Shown: positions 1 to 8,767, numbered from the stretch's first letter. The stretch is 53,025 nt of DNA from a bacterium (GCA_029945625.1 JAQSCW010000001.1:1-53025); one strand, 5' to 3'. Numbers and translations are program-made. Notes: a model not told the origin generated them from the letters alone.

Positions 1-60
1 CCACGCAAAGAGACAGGCGTGGCTGTGGGCTTTCCACTACAATCGCTCACGCAGCCCGCA
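1..60 (-). repeat. Hairpin-forming intergenic repeat (reverse copy)
   Basis: Bases 1-6 and 17-22 are an inverted pair (CCACGC/GCGTGG). Bases 24-60, read on the minus strand, match the sequence at 235-270 (GGGCT, GCGTGAG, GATTG, AG, G, AAAGCCC in the same order with few differences). This is therefore one of two oppositely oriented copies of an intergenic element flanking about 170 bases of AT-rich sequence. No gene is visible in 1-402. Confidence 0.55.
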
Positions 61-234
61 ATTTGTTTCCATTTATAAAAAAATCTAAGGAATAGATAAT
101 ATACATTTTCCCAACCATTCCGATTGATCCTAGATTTTTAATTGCATATAATTTTATTTAAATAAAATTGTGTTTGTAGTAGCCAAAACTCAAAACTCTA
201 GTTATACAGGGTGAAGTTAAAGTGGTAAGTGGTT

Positions 235-291
235 CGGGCTTTGCGTGAGGGATTGCAGCGAAAAGCCCGCAGGCCCTCTTCTTCAGAGGGC
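235..291 (+). repeat. Hairpin-forming intergenic repeat (forward copy)
   Basis: CGGGCTTT at 235-242 pairs with AAAGCCCG at 262-269, around a loop containing GCGTGAGGGATTG. A second short hairpin follows directly (GCCCTCT at 273-279 with AGAGGGC at 285-291). The first part is the same element as the reverse copy at the start of the window. Such short GC-rich palindromic units between genes are common in Bacteroidota; their function is not known to me. Confidence 0.55.
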
Positions 292-314
292 TGAGGACTT
301 GGAGCGAAAAGCCC

Positions 315-373
315 GACCCCTGAAGCAGAAAAACTTTCAGGTCTTCAGGGATAGTTTTTCTGCTTCAGGGGTC
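315..373 (-). terminator. Long perfect hairpin downstream of cphA
   Basis: Bases 315-335 and 353-373 are perfect 21-base inverted arms around a 17-base loop. The hairpin lies 30 bases past the cphA stop, and on the minus strand it is followed by a GGGCTTTTCG stretch. It probably ends cphA transcription. The U-tract is short, so a REP-like repeat or an mRNA-stabilising stem is also possible. Confidence 0.5.
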
Positions 374-402
374 ACGCCCAAAAACTATAAGCAAAAAGTA
401 AA

Positions 403-3021
403 CTAATTACTCGCCCTCTCCTTCTCCAAATACGATTGCACCACATCGATGGCGTTATCAATTACATCGCTCAATGCCGTAATGAAGGCCCCCGGCTTCG
501 CCAAGGATAAGGCGTGTTTTAAGGCTTCCACCTCTTTTGGAATGTATTCGTAGGATTTACCGGCATCGTGTTGTTGAATGCCTTCCACTAATAATTTTAC
601 AATATCGTCGGCCTCACGGCCTCGTAAAAATTTATCCTGACGGATGATGATGTGATCAAACATCTCCGCTGAAATGCGACCCATATCACGAATGTCGTCA
701 TCGCGGCGATCACCTGTGCCGGTTATGATGCCAATCTTATACGTGGAATCAATACTCGATAAAAATTCTTTGATGCCTTTAAACCCATCGGCATTATGGG
801 CAAAATCGATCAATACTTTGTATTCTTTAAAGTCGAAGATGTTCATACGTCCCGGTGTTTGAGCAGCCGAGGGTATAAAGGTTTCGAGATTGGTCTTAAT
901 ATCTTCAATCTGAAAACCGTACACGTACGAGGCCAGGGTAGCCGCCAATACATTGGCCACCATAAAGGTGACTTTGCCGCCAAAGGTGATGGGAATATTG
1001 GTTACTTTATCCACTCTAAATTTCCATTCTCCTTTTTTAATCGTAATGTACCCGTTTTCATATATGGCCGCAATGCCGCCTTTTTTACAATGCGCCACAA
1101 TCACCGGGTTGTTTTCATTCAGACTAAAATACGCCACATGACAATCGGCGTTTTTGCCCAAAATCACACAATAATCGTTATCAGCATTTAAGACCGCGTA
1201 GCCCTCGCGTTTGATACTTTTTACCACCACGCCTTTAACATTCGACATGTCGCGCAGGGTATTAATATCCGAAAGACCCATATGGTCTTCCTGAATATTG
1301 GTTACCACACCCACATCGCAACGACTGAAGCCCAGGCCCGCCCGCAAAATTCCACCGCGTGCCGTTTCCAATACCGCAAATTCAACCGTGGGATCCTTCA
1401 AAATGAATTCGGCACTAACGGGTCCCGTTGTGTCGCCTTTGGTAAGCATGGAATTTTGAACATAAATGCCATCGGAGGTGGTAAAACCGACACGGTAACC
1501 GTTATTTTTTACAATGTGCGCTATCAAACGGGTGGTCGTTGTTTTGCCATTGGTGCCTGTTACAGCGATAATGGGAATGCGACAATCTTTTCCCGGAGGA
1601 TACAACATATCGATAACGGGTGCTGCCACATTACGTGGTAATCCGTTTGCCGGCGCCAAGTGCATTCTGAAACCCGGTGCTGCGTTTACTTCCAACACCA
1701 CACCACCACTGGTTTCGAGCGGCTCACTTAAATTCTTAGCCATGATGTCGATCCCGCAAATATCTAAACCAATGACACGCGAAATACGTTCACAAATAAA
1801 AATATTGGTGGGATGCATGATGTCGGTAACATCGGTAGAAGTACCGCCGGTGCTGAGGTTGGCGGTCCCCTTCAAATAACATTTTTCTCCTTTTTTTAGT
1901 ACCGTTGCAAGCGAATAATTTGATTTTGCCAATTGTTCTTCCGTTTCTCGGTCTATGGTAATCTCGGTTAGTACATTCTCATGACCGTAACCTCTGCGCG
2001 GATCTTTATTTTCTACATCAATGAGATGCTGAATGGCAGAAACACCATCGCCAAGCACATGCGCGGGTTCTCTAAGAGCCGCGGCAATAAAACGGTGATT
2101 GATAACAAGCACCCGGAAATCGTAGCCGGTGATAAATTTTTCGACAATAATTTTACGTGAATATTTTTTGGCATGATGAAACGCCGCCAGAGCTTCTTCT
2201 TCTGTTTTTACATTAATGGAAGCGCCTTTTCCATGATTGCCATCAAGTGGTTTGAACACGAGAGGGAATTTCACTTCCTTAATCACTACCTGCACTTCTT
2301 CTTCACGCACAATACACATGCCTTTAGCCACCGGTATGGCAGCTTCCTGCAACATGCGTTTGGTTTCGTCTTTATTGCTGGCCAAATCAACAGCTATGGA
2401 GCTGGTTCTATCGGTCATGGTGGCTCTAAAGCGCACCTGATTTTTTCCGTATCCCAATTGAATGAGCGATTCTTTGTTTAAACGGATATAGGGAATATTA
2501 CGTGCCACAGCTTCATCTACAATGGAGCCGGTGCTTGGTCCGAACCGTTCTTCCTCACGCATTTTGCGCATGGTGAGAATGTCTGATTGAACGTCGTAAG
2601 GTTTTGCATCAACAAGGGCCTGCGCAATATTTACAGATGCTTTAGCGGCAAATACACCCACTTTTTCTTCCATGTACGAGAACACCACATTGTACACCCC
2701 TTTGCTGCCGGTGCCCCGGGTGCGGCCATATCCCACATCCATGCCCGCCAAGCTTTGAATTTCTAAAGCAATGTGTTCAATCACATGTCCCATCCACGTA
2801 CCTTCGGTGACCCGTTCAAAAAAGCCGCCTTCATGATCTTTTGAGCAGCGGTGATGCGCCATCGTGGGGAACATGGACTTTAACCGATCTAAAAAACCCG
2901 GAATATTATTGGTAGGAGATTTTTCCAATTCTCCCAGATCGAGTTTCATCACAATTAATTTCTTGCGGTAATTTGACCAGTAATTCGGACCCCTGAGGGT
3001 TTTAATTTCGACGATCTGCAT
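403..3021 (-). CDS. cphA: Cyanophycin synthetase
   Basis: Makes cyanophycin (multi-L-arginyl-poly-L-aspartate), a cytoplasmic nitrogen and carbon store, by adding Asp and Arg alternately with ATP. The 872 residues match the usual family length (about 870-900). In order there are: the CphA N-terminal domain (TLRGPNYWS near residue 8; WMGHVIEHIALE near residue 75), an ATP-grasp domain at about 210-475 with the KPLDGNHGKG loop, and a Mur-ligase-like domain whose P-loop GTNGKTTTTR starts near residue 488. All three are intact. The start at 3021 fits the conserved N terminus. It is divergent from cphB (149-base gap), and an isoaspartyl peptidase lies just beyond, so the polymer's synthesis and breakdown genes are together. 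Assignment is near certain. Confidence 0.97.
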   Translation of the reverse strand: MQIVEIKTLRGPNYWSNYRKKLIVMKLDLGELEKSPTNNIPGFLDRLKSMFPTMAHHRCSKDHEGGFFERVTEGTWMGHVIEHIALEIQSLAGMDVGYGRTRGTGSKGVYNVVFSYMEEKVGVFAAKASVNIAQALVDAKPYDVQSDILTMRKMREEERFGPSTGSIVDEAVARNIPYIRLNKESLIQLGYGKNQVRFRATMTDRTSSIAVDLASNKDETKRMLQEAAIPVAKGMCIVREEEVQVVIKEVKFPLVFKPLDGNHGKGASINVKTEEEALAAFHHAKKYSRKIIVEKFITGYDFRVLVINHRFIAAALREPAHVLGDGVSAIQHLIDVENKDPRRGYGHENVLTEITIDRETEEQLAKSNYSLATVLKKGEKCYLKGTANLSTGGTSTDVTDIMHPTNIFICERISRVIGLDICGIDIMAKNLSEPLETSGGVVLEVNAAPGFRMHLAPANGLPRNVAAPVIDMLYPPGKDCRIPIIAVTGTNGKTTTTRLIAHIVKNNGYRVGFTTSDGIYVQNSMLTKGDTTGPVSAEFILKDPTVEFAVLETARGGILRAGLGFSRCDVGVVTNIQEDHMGLSDINTLRDMSNVKGVVVKSIKREGYAVLNADNDYCVILGKNADCHVAYFSLNENNPVIVAHCKKGGIAAIYENGYITIKKGEWKFRVDKVTNIPITFGGKVTFMVANVLAATLASYVYGFQIEDIKTNLETFIPSAAQTPGRMNIFDFKEYKVLIDFAHNADGFKGIKEFLSSIDSTYKIGIITGTGDRRDDDIRDMGRISAEMFDHIIIRQDKFLRGREADDIVKLLVEGIQQHDAGKSYEYIPKEVEALKHALSLAKPGAFITALSDVIDNAIDVVQSYLEKERASN

Positions 3022-3170
3022 GCTAATGAGCTATAGAATTTTGCTTGTAAAGTAAGATTTGTTTTTTATTTAAACAATTTGTGTTTAAAATAGGGTGATA
3101 ATTGTGCCAATTTACATGGTGTTAGGTTGAGAATTAAACATAGTTTAGCAGTCTAATTGTATTAATCCGT
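3022..3170. promoter_or_regulatory. Divergent control region of cphA and cphB
   Basis: This 149-base AT-rich gap must hold the 5' ends of both cyanophycin genes. I see no perfect TAnnTTTG box. On the minus strand a TTG about 20 bases upstream of TACTTTAC is the nearest match for cphA. No operator palindrome stands out. Confidence 0.35.
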
Positions 3171-4049
3171 ATGAATTTTTTGAAAGGTAAGTTGATTATC
3201 ATAGGTGGGTCGGTTGACAAAGGCAGTTTTTCCTCAAATCCCGATAAGTTGCCTCAGAATCTCCGGTTTTTTGAGAAGGGCATTTTAAGGAGGATCAGCG
3301 TGGAATCGTCGAAAGGAAATTTATCGCGGGTGGAGATTATTACGACGGCGAGCAGTATTCCTATAGAAGTAGGAGCAGAATATGTGGAGGCGTTTAAAAC
3401 CCTTGGGATTCTTGATACCGGCGTACTCGATATTCGCACACGGGAAGATGCCAATGCCCCTGAAAATTTAGAACGGCTGCGTAAAGCCGATATTGTGATG
3501 TTTACCGGAGGAGATCAGTTGCGCCTGACTTCTATTTTTGGCGGCACCGATTTTCACCATCTCTTGCTCGATAAATATGTGAACGAACATTTTGTAATCT
3601 CGGGAACCTCGGCCGGAGCCGCAGCCAGTTCAAATAACATGATTTACCAGGGAAGTAGCTCTGAGGCCTTATTAAAAGGAGCTGTACAAATTACCGGGGG
3701 TTTGGGATTTATTAATAATGTGATCATCGATACTCATTTTGTGCAACGCGGACGCATTGGAAGGCTATTATACGCTTGTGCCAGCAATCCTATTAACCTT
3801 GGTATTGGCTTGGGAGAAGACACCGGACTACTCATCACCAACGGACATAATATGGAAGCCATTGGGTCGGGACTCGTAATTTTGGTGGATGGCACACACA
3901 TGAAGCATACCAATATCACTACAGTTCAAATGGGCGAACCGGTATCTATTGAAAATTTGGTGGTACATGTGATGGCCTTTGGTGATCACTTCGATCTCAA
4001 AAGTAAGAAAATGACTTTTCGGCCTTTGAAGGCGCATATGGAAGGGTAG
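3171..4049 (+). CDS. cphB: Cyanophycinase
   Basis: Serine exopeptidase of family S51 that cuts cyanophycin to beta-Asp-Arg dipeptides in the cytoplasm. The nucleophile elbow GTSAGA is at residues 145-150 with Ser147 as the predicted nucleophile. It is preceded by the FTGGDQLRLT segment typical of the family and followed by TGGLGFINNVIIDTHFVQRGR, conserved in cyanophycinases. The 292-residue length is close to the usual 270-300, and there is no signal peptide, so it is the intracellular type. It lies head to head with cphA, which points to mobilisation of the cell's own reserve rather than scavenging of outside polymer. Confidence 0.96.
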   Translation: MNFLKGKLIIIGGSVDKGSFSSNPDKLPQNLRFFEKGILRRISVESSKGNLSRVEIITTASSIPIEVGAEYVEAFKTLGILDTGVLDIRTREDANAPENLERLRKADIVMFTGGDQLRLTSIFGGTDFHHLLLDKYVNEHFVISGTSAGAAASSNNMIYQGSSSEALLKGAVQITGGLGFINNVIIDTHFVQRGRIGRLLYACASNPINLGIGLGEDTGLLITNGHNMEAIGSGLVILVDGTHMKHTNITTVQMGEPVSIENLVVHVMAFGDHFDLKSKKMTFRPLKAHMEG

Positions 4050-4090
4050 GCGTTCTGTTCCAAAAAAAACTTAGTGAACCCTTTTTTATA

Positions 4091-4250
4091 TTTTTTGATT
4101 TGATGGGCGCCCCCGGCATAACAAAATCTACGGCTCGGACCTCGCCTTATTTTGTAAGCCGGGGCGGGCTTTCGCCACTCGCTTTTTTTGTTCGCCGAAA
4201 AGGCTCACAAAAAAGAGCTCAAACAAATGTCTCAATCCCTGGCGCAGTAA
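4091..4250. repeat. Structured GC-rich intergenic element
   Basis: Fills most of the 340-base gap between cphB and the isoaspartyl peptidase. CCCCGGC (4111-4117) and ACAAAAT (4121-4127) pair with ATTTTGT (4149-4155) and GCCGGGG (4158-4164). A second imperfect stem follows at about 4181-4218 (T-rich arm against ACAAAAAAGAGC). The right part (GGGCTTTCGCCACT ... CAATCCCTGGCGCAG) resembles the repeats at 24-60 and 235-270, with an insert in the middle. It may serve as a terminator for the two convergent genes. Confidence 0.5.
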
Positions 4251-4389
4251 TCCCGATTTTAGCGGGTAAATAATACTTCGATTTTATAAATTGCCCTGCG
4301 AATTTAAAATACGAATTCTGATAATTTTAAAATGCAGGAAATACCAAATGACATTCGTTTTTTAGGTTGAACGAAAAACCCACCATGTT

Positions 4390-5322
4390 CTAGTCTTTGT
4401 AAATATCTACATACATTTTATCGTCCTGTCTTAACGATGCCCTATACATGCCCTCTGAATTGAAAGGCATTTCAATATTTCCGTTTGCATCTAAGGCTAT
4501 TAATCCTCCTTCGCCGCCCAACTTCACTAATTTTTGATGCACCACCAAATCGCAGGCCTGTTTTAGGGTATAGCCTTTGTATTCCATCAAACAGGAAATA
4601 TCGTATGCCACAACAGAGCGAATAAAAAATTCACCGTGACCTGTGCAGGAAATGGCGCAAGTGGCATTGTTCGCATATGTTCCTGCGCCAATTACCGGTG
4701 TATCGCCCACACGACCATTTTTTTTGTTGGTCATGCCCCCCGTGCTAGTTCCTGCTGCCAGATTTCCATGTACATCGAGGGCAACGGCTCCCACTGTGCC
4801 GAATTTTTTATCCTGAGGCAGTGTATGATCCATCACCACTGTATTGCTTTTTAGCGCCTGCTGCAACTGGTCGTAACGCAATTGCTCAAAAAAATACGCG
4901 TCGGGCATAAATTCCATCCGCTGTTGTTTTGCAAATGCCATGGCTCCGGGTCCGGCTAAAAACACATGTTCCGATTTTTCCATAATAGTACGCGCCAGGG
5001 TAATGGGATTTTTGATGTTTTGTGCACCTGCCACCGCTCCTGCCATGAGGTCTTTTCCATTCATCAAGGAAGCATCCATTTCGTGTTTGCCTTCATGCGT
5101 AAATACCGCACCTTTTCCGGCATTAAAATAAGGGTTGTCTTCGAGTTGGCGAATGGCGGCTTCTACAGCATCTAAACTGCTGCCACCTGATTTAAGCACT
5201 ACTTCGGCTGCATTGATCGCTGCTTCCAGTCCCCCGCGGTAGGCCAGTTCTTTTTCGGGTGTCATACTGCTGCGTAAAATGGTACCGGCCCCTCCATGCA
5301 CGGCAATGGCATATTTTTTCAT
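4390..5322 (-). CDS. iaaA: Isoaspartyl peptidase / plant-type L-asparaginase
   Basis: Ntn-hydrolase that splits beta-aspartyl dipeptides and often asparagine. It is made as a precursor that cleaves itself before a threonine. The self-cleavage motif GTVGAVALD is present with Thr176 as the new N-terminal nucleophile. The substrate loop (GTSTGGMTNKKNGRVGDTPV) and the GAGTYA segment follow, as in E. coli IaaA and plant asparaginases. The 310-residue length is typical. Placed beside cphA and cphB, the likely substrate is the beta-Asp-Arg released by cyanophycinase, which would complete breakdown to Asp and Arg. Function of the family is firm; the in vivo substrate is inferred from context. Confidence 0.93.
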   Translation of the reverse strand: MKKYAIAVHGGAGTILRSSMTPEKELAYRGGLEAAINAAEVVLKSGGSSLDAVEAAIRQLEDNPYFNAGKGAVFTHEGKHEMDASLMNGKDLMAGAVAGAQNIKNPITLARTIMEKSEHVFLAGPGAMAFAKQQRMEFMPDAYFFEQLRYDQLQQALKSNTVVMDHTLPQDKKFGTVGAVALDVHGNLAAGTSTGGMTNKKNGRVGDTPVIGAGTYANNATCAISCTGHGEFFIRSVVAYDISCLMEYKGYTLKQACDLVVHQKLVKLGGEGGLIALDANGNIEMPFNSEGMYRASLRQDDKMYVDIYKD

Positions 5323-5432
5323 GGTGGTAAAGGTATAAAAACCCTTAAGAGAGCCTCCCTTTTTTGTGCCAAAACAGCCAACAACGGAGCCCCCGGCAAG
5401 ATTTGGAGCGTAGCCCCCTTTTTTGGTAAAAA

Positions 5433-5464
5433 TTGCAGATTTTCGACAATAATTCCTATATTTG
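5433..5464 (+). promoter_or_regulatory. Bacteroidota-type promoter
   Basis: TTG at 5433-5435, a 21-base spacer, then TATATTTG at 5457-5464, a perfect match to TAnnTTTG used by the Bacteroidota primary sigma factor. The start codon of the next gene is at 5485, leaving a leader of roughly 15 bases. This supports the chosen start of that gene. Confidence 0.65.
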
Positions 5465-5484
5465 GGACTTATGCAATTTTTTAC

Positions 5485-6429
5485 ATGTTAGGCCGTACTT
5501 CACCTTCTTTCAAAATAACTGCGGTTTTTTTGCTGCTCTTTTCTTTGTCGCATGCCCAAAGGGGTTACAGACTTGAATTTGGCATTGGAACCGGCGTATC
5601 TAATTATCTGGGAGATATTGGTGGCAAGGGTAAAGAAGGTCGTCCTTTTTTAGCCGACATGAAACTTGCCAAAACACGCTGGAATGAGTCCGTATTTATG
5701 AAATACCGATTCGACCCGCTTTTTTCGGTAAAAGTGGCCTTTAATTACTTGCGAATAGAAGGGGCAGATAATTTATCCAGCAACCCCGGTCGTCAGGGTA
5801 GAAACTTAAGTTTTAGAAACGATATCTACGATCTTGAAACCACCATTCATTGGTTGGTATATAATTCAAGCAAACCTTTGGGTGTTTATAGCCGGTCCAA
5901 TGTATATTTCACGGCCTATCTCTTTGCCGGAATTGGAGGGTTTTATCATAATCCAAAGGCTTCGTATCAGGGATCCTGGGTAGCTCTTCAACCTTTGCAA
6001 ACAGAAGCGGTGGCCTATTCCAGATGGGGTTACTGCCTGCCTTTTGGCGCAGGTTTTTATGTGACCATCAATAAACGTAAACGTTCGCATCGCATCGGTC
6101 TTGAACTAAACTGGCGTTATACCAATACCGACTACCTCGATGATATTTCTACCATTTATGTGAATCCTTCTCAGCTGTCGAGCCCTACTTCGGTGGCCCT
6201 TTCTAACCGCAACCCCGAACTTCAGAATCAACCTGCAGGATGGAATAAAAACTACGGTTGGCAGGGAACCGATGCCAATGGCGAGGCAATTAACAAAGCT
6301 CCAAGAGGAAACTCGAACAATAAAGATTCCTACATTAGCCTAAATGTCAATTACTCCATAGCCATTAAAAAGAGCAGGAAGAGTTTCAGAAAGAGCAAAG
6401 GCAGAAAGATCAGATCGGTTTCGTTTTAG
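5485..6429 (+). CDS. DUF6089-like outer-membrane beta-barrel protein
   Basis: 314 residues starting MLGRTSPSFKITAVFLLL, a signal peptide probably cut after HAQ. The mature start (YRLEFGIGTGVSNYLGDIGG) and alternating aromatic strands (SVFMKYRFDPLFSVKVAFNY, LPFGAGFYVTIN, IGLELNWRYTNTDYLDDIS) are those of the Bacteroidota DUF6089 family, predicted small outer-membrane barrels. The reading frame is open back to 5296, but the ATG at 5485 is chosen because it begins a proper signal peptide and lies just after a strong promoter match. The very basic tail (KKSRKSFRKSKGRKIR) is unusual for a barrel end. Exact role unknown. Confidence 0.8.
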   Translation: MLGRTSPSFKITAVFLLLFSLSHAQRGYRLEFGIGTGVSNYLGDIGGKGKEGRPFLADMKLAKTRWNESVFMKYRFDPLFSVKVAFNYLRIEGADNLSSNPGRQGRNLSFRNDIYDLETTIHWLVYNSSKPLGVYSRSNVYFTAYLFAGIGGFYHNPKASYQGSWVALQPLQTEAVAYSRWGYCLPFGAGFYVTINKRKRSHRIGLELNWRYTNTDYLDDISTIYVNPSQLSSPTSVALSNRNPELQNQPAGWNKNYGWQGTDANGEAINKAPRGNSNNKDSYISLNVNYSIAIKKSRKSFRKSKGRKIRSVSF

Positions 6430-6557
6430 TCCTGACCATTCAGTTTTCAGGAGTTAGATATTTTTATTTTCGTTTGATTGCGTTATAGTCCTAACCTGAA
6501 TGGTTGTGAAACGAATGGATTTTAATTTTTACAAACCTTTTATTTATCAAATAAATC

Positions 6558-6986
6558 ATGAAAACAAAAATTTTACTACTTGCTTTAACTTTTAGCACAT
6601 CCATCATGTGTGCTCAAAAATTAGCCGAAAAAGAAGTGCCGGTTCCCGTTTTGGGAGGTTTTAAAATGAAGTACAAAGACGTGAAGGTAGAGAAGTGGGA
6701 AAAAGAGGGGGCTAATTTTGAGGCAGAATTTGATCTGAATAAACAAGAGTATTCGGTATTGCTGGATGCGGCGGGAAATATTTTGGAAACAGAAGTAGAG
6801 ATCCCTGTTTCGGAATTGCCTTTGGGCGTAAAAGAGTATGTGACGAAAAATTACAAGGGTTCAAAAATTAAAGAAGCCTCTAAGATTACGGATGCGAGCG
6901 GCATGGTGACCTATGAAGCGGAGGTGGCGAAGGAAGATCTGATTTTTGACGCAAACGGAATTTATTTGAAGACTCAGAAGCCCTAA
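6558..6986 (+). CDS. PepSY-like periplasmic protein
   Basis: 142 residues with a clear signal peptide (MKTKILLLALTFSTSIMCAQ). The mature part has two similar alpha/beta units: V..WEKEGANFEAEFDLNKQEYSVLLDAAGNILETE at about 43-79 and IKEASKITDASGMVTYEAEVAKEDLIFDANG at about 104-134. That is the layout of the PepSY-like (beta-lactamase-inhibitor-like) proteins common in Bacteroidota. It probably folds in the periplasm; the function of the family is not settled. It appears to be a single-gene unit. Confidence 0.75.
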   Translation: MKTKILLLALTFSTSIMCAQKLAEKEVPVPVLGGFKMKYKDVKVEKWEKEGANFEAEFDLNKQEYSVLLDAAGNILETEVEIPVSELPLGVKEYVTKNYKGSKIKEASKITDASGMVTYEAEVAKEDLIFDANGIYLKTQKP

Positions 6987-7017
6987 ACTAATCTAGAAAA
7001 TTCACTCACTGCAAATT

Positions 7018-7263
7018 TTATGCGGCCTTTGCTTTGTAAATAAAGTCTACCACTTCGCCTACTGTCCGCAGTCCCATTGCTTCCTCATCGCTCACCGAGA
7101 GGCCGAAGGTGTCCTCAAAATTCATGATCAATTCAGAAAGCAGTAATGAATCCACGCCCAGATCATTTACAAAACCTGATTCGAGTAGTATTTCACCTTC
7201 CTCCACCCCTACTAGGTCAACGATGATCTTTTTTACCTTGAGTATGATCTCTGTTTTTTCCAT
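7018..7263 (-). CDS. Acyl carrier protein, specialised
   Basis: 81 residues with the phosphopantetheine site GVDSLL: Ser39 carries the 4'-phosphopantetheine arm in the modified protein. Acidic helices on either side (FEDTFGLSVSDEEA) are typical of type II ACPs. It is the last gene of a three-gene minus operon (epimerase, DUF454 protein, ACP; gaps of 4 and 12 bases) and is not beside fabF or other fatty-acid synthesis genes. It is therefore likely to be a secondary ACP for a special lipid or other product, not the housekeeping acpP. The DSL motif is clear; the pathway is inferred. Confidence 0.88.
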   Translation of the reverse strand: MEKTEIILKVKKIIVDLVGVEEGEILLESGFVNDLGVDSLLLSELIMNFEDTFGLSVSDEEAMGLRTVGEVVDFIYKAKAA

Positions 7264-7275
7264 AGCCGCTATTTT

Positions 7276-7656
7276 TTACTTGTTTAGGAGGACATAAATA
7301 AGATAACTAAAAGCCAGACCACATAGAATAAGCGCAATTCCCCAGTACAAATCTGTCACAAAAAGAACCTCTGCCACGCCAATAGAAACCCATAATTGTG
7401 AAATCACAAATAGAATATAACCGCGTTTTCCTTTTTTACTTTGAGAAGATTGCATGGCCTTTCCAATTATTTTTTGACGAAGCAACCATTGGGATAATTT
7501 ATCGGAACTATTCGTAAAGAAAAACGCTGTAAGTAATATAAAAGGAATGGCAGGTACACCGGGCAATAAGATGCCAATGTAAGAAAGCACCAGAAAAAAG
7601 AAGCCCAGTCCAAAATACAAGGACCGTTTCAACCGGTTATTTTTTATTTCAGACAT
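7276..7656 (-). CDS. DUF454 (YbaN-like) inner-membrane protein
   Basis: 126 residues with two N-terminal hydrophobic segments (about 12-48), the second around the family signature ILLPGVPAIPFILLTAFFF. Then comes a cytoplasmic stretch containing SDKLSQWLL and two further membrane segments (about 80-124). This matches DUF454/YbaN, small inner-membrane proteins of unknown role. It lies between the epimerase and ACP genes with very short gaps, so the three are almost certainly co-transcribed and may act together. Confidence 0.82.
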   Translation of the reverse strand: MSEIKNNRLKRSLYFGLGFFFLVLSYIGILLPGVPAIPFILLTAFFFTNSSDKLSQWLLRQKIIGKAMQSSQSKKGKRGYILFVISQLWVSIGVAEVLFVTDLYWGIALILCGLAFSYLIYVLLNK

Positions 7657-7660
7657 TTTT

Positions 7661-8641
7661 TTATTTTATCCAGGCCAGTTTTCGGTCACCTGTTTTGAGG
7701 ATCTCAACTCCACCAATGCGGCGCACCCAGTCGCCCAGATCTTTGAGTTGTGCATCAAAATCGATAACGGCTTGGTACCCGAGTTCTGTTTTTATTTTTG
7801 TGAGATCGAGCACCATATTTTTGGTAAATGATCTCACCAACAAAGGGGTGATGCCTCCAATTTTAAATACAGCCAGAAGTTTTAAGAAGAGAATGCTGAT
7901 CTCTTTTTCTTTGAGATCTCTGCCATACACTTCGCGAATAATCTTTCTCACAATTTCCACCAATACATACGATCTATCATCAGCCACATTGTAAATATGA
8001 ACGCCTTGTTTGGAGGAGGCGATGCAACAGTCGATGGCTTTAGCAATATTGAGATAGTGTGTGAGCGAAACGGCCACTTCCATTTTACCCGGTCGGCGAA
8101 AGGTATCCTTCTGCACTAATTTGAGCAAACGCGGTAATATCACGCGGTCGCCTGCGCCATAGAAGGCTCGGGGCCGAAGAATAAAACAGGCGGCATGTTT
8201 GGTGGTAGAAATAAGAACTTTTTCAGCTTCGAGTTTTGATCGGCCATAGGGAGAAAGTTTGTTGTTGTTTTGCCTACCGGCCATGTTTTCGTTGATGGGC
8301 TCAGCTTCGGGCAAATACACCGATGAGGAAGAGATGTGAATAAATGTTTTACAACGTTCGGCGGCAAGGACGGTGTGCTTGGTGCCATTTACATTGGCAT
8401 TATAAAGTGAGGGGTAATCGGCTTTATCATCCGAAAGTGCGGCCGTATGAATGCACACATCGGCATCGGGTAACTCGAAAGGTCGGGTAATATCTTTGGA
8501 TAGATACGAGGCGTAAACGAGGAGGGAATCGGGCGCATAAGTATCCCTGCCACAAGCGATCACTTCGTGTCCCAATTCTGAATAATAACGGGTGAGTGCA
8601 GCTCCAAGAGATCCCGTCGTTCCCGTAATGATGATCTTCAT
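7661..8641 (-). CDS. NAD(P)-dependent epimerase/dehydratase family protein (SDR)
   Basis: 326 residues from the ATG that gives MKIIITGTTGSLGAAL. The frame is open 11 codons further upstream, but the Rossmann strand must begin here. The GTTGSLG cofactor loop is at residues 7-13. The active-site SSSVY and YGRSK (YxxxK) pair is intact, with the catalytic Ser/Tyr/Lys layout of extended short-chain dehydrogenases. Relatives act on nucleotide sugars, sterol-like substrates or polyketide intermediates; the substrate cannot be told here. First gene of the operon with the DUF454 protein and the ACP, and divergent from the nucleotidyltransferase operon (126-base gap). Confidence 0.85.
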   Translation of the reverse strand: MKIIITGTTGSLGAALTRYYSELGHEVIACGRDTYAPDSLLVYASYLSKDITRPFELPDADVCIHTAALSDDKADYPSLYNANVNGTKHTVLAAERCKTFIHISSSSVYLPEAEPINENMAGRQNNNKLSPYGRSKLEAEKVLISTTKHAACFILRPRAFYGAGDRVILPRLLKLVQKDTFRRPGKMEVAVSLTHYLNIAKAIDCCIASSKQGVHIYNVADDRSYVLVEIVRKIIREVYGRDLKEKEISILFLKLLAVFKIGGITPLLVRSFTKNMVLDLTKIKTELGYQAVIDFDAQLKDLGDWVRRIGGVEILKTGDRKLAWIK

Positions 8642-8767
8642 GGTATGTGCCAAGCCTATATTAAATGTAGTCAATTTTTTAAATTATCAGCTGTTTATTT
8701 TTTTATTACTTTAGTACATCGTGTAACCTGCTTACCGAAATAAGAAACTAGTTGCAGCACCCAGCAC

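Noticed and set aside
674-2481. Several plus-strand open frames of 60-130 codons
   Set aside because: They lie wholly inside cphA on the other strand, and their products have no recognisable features.
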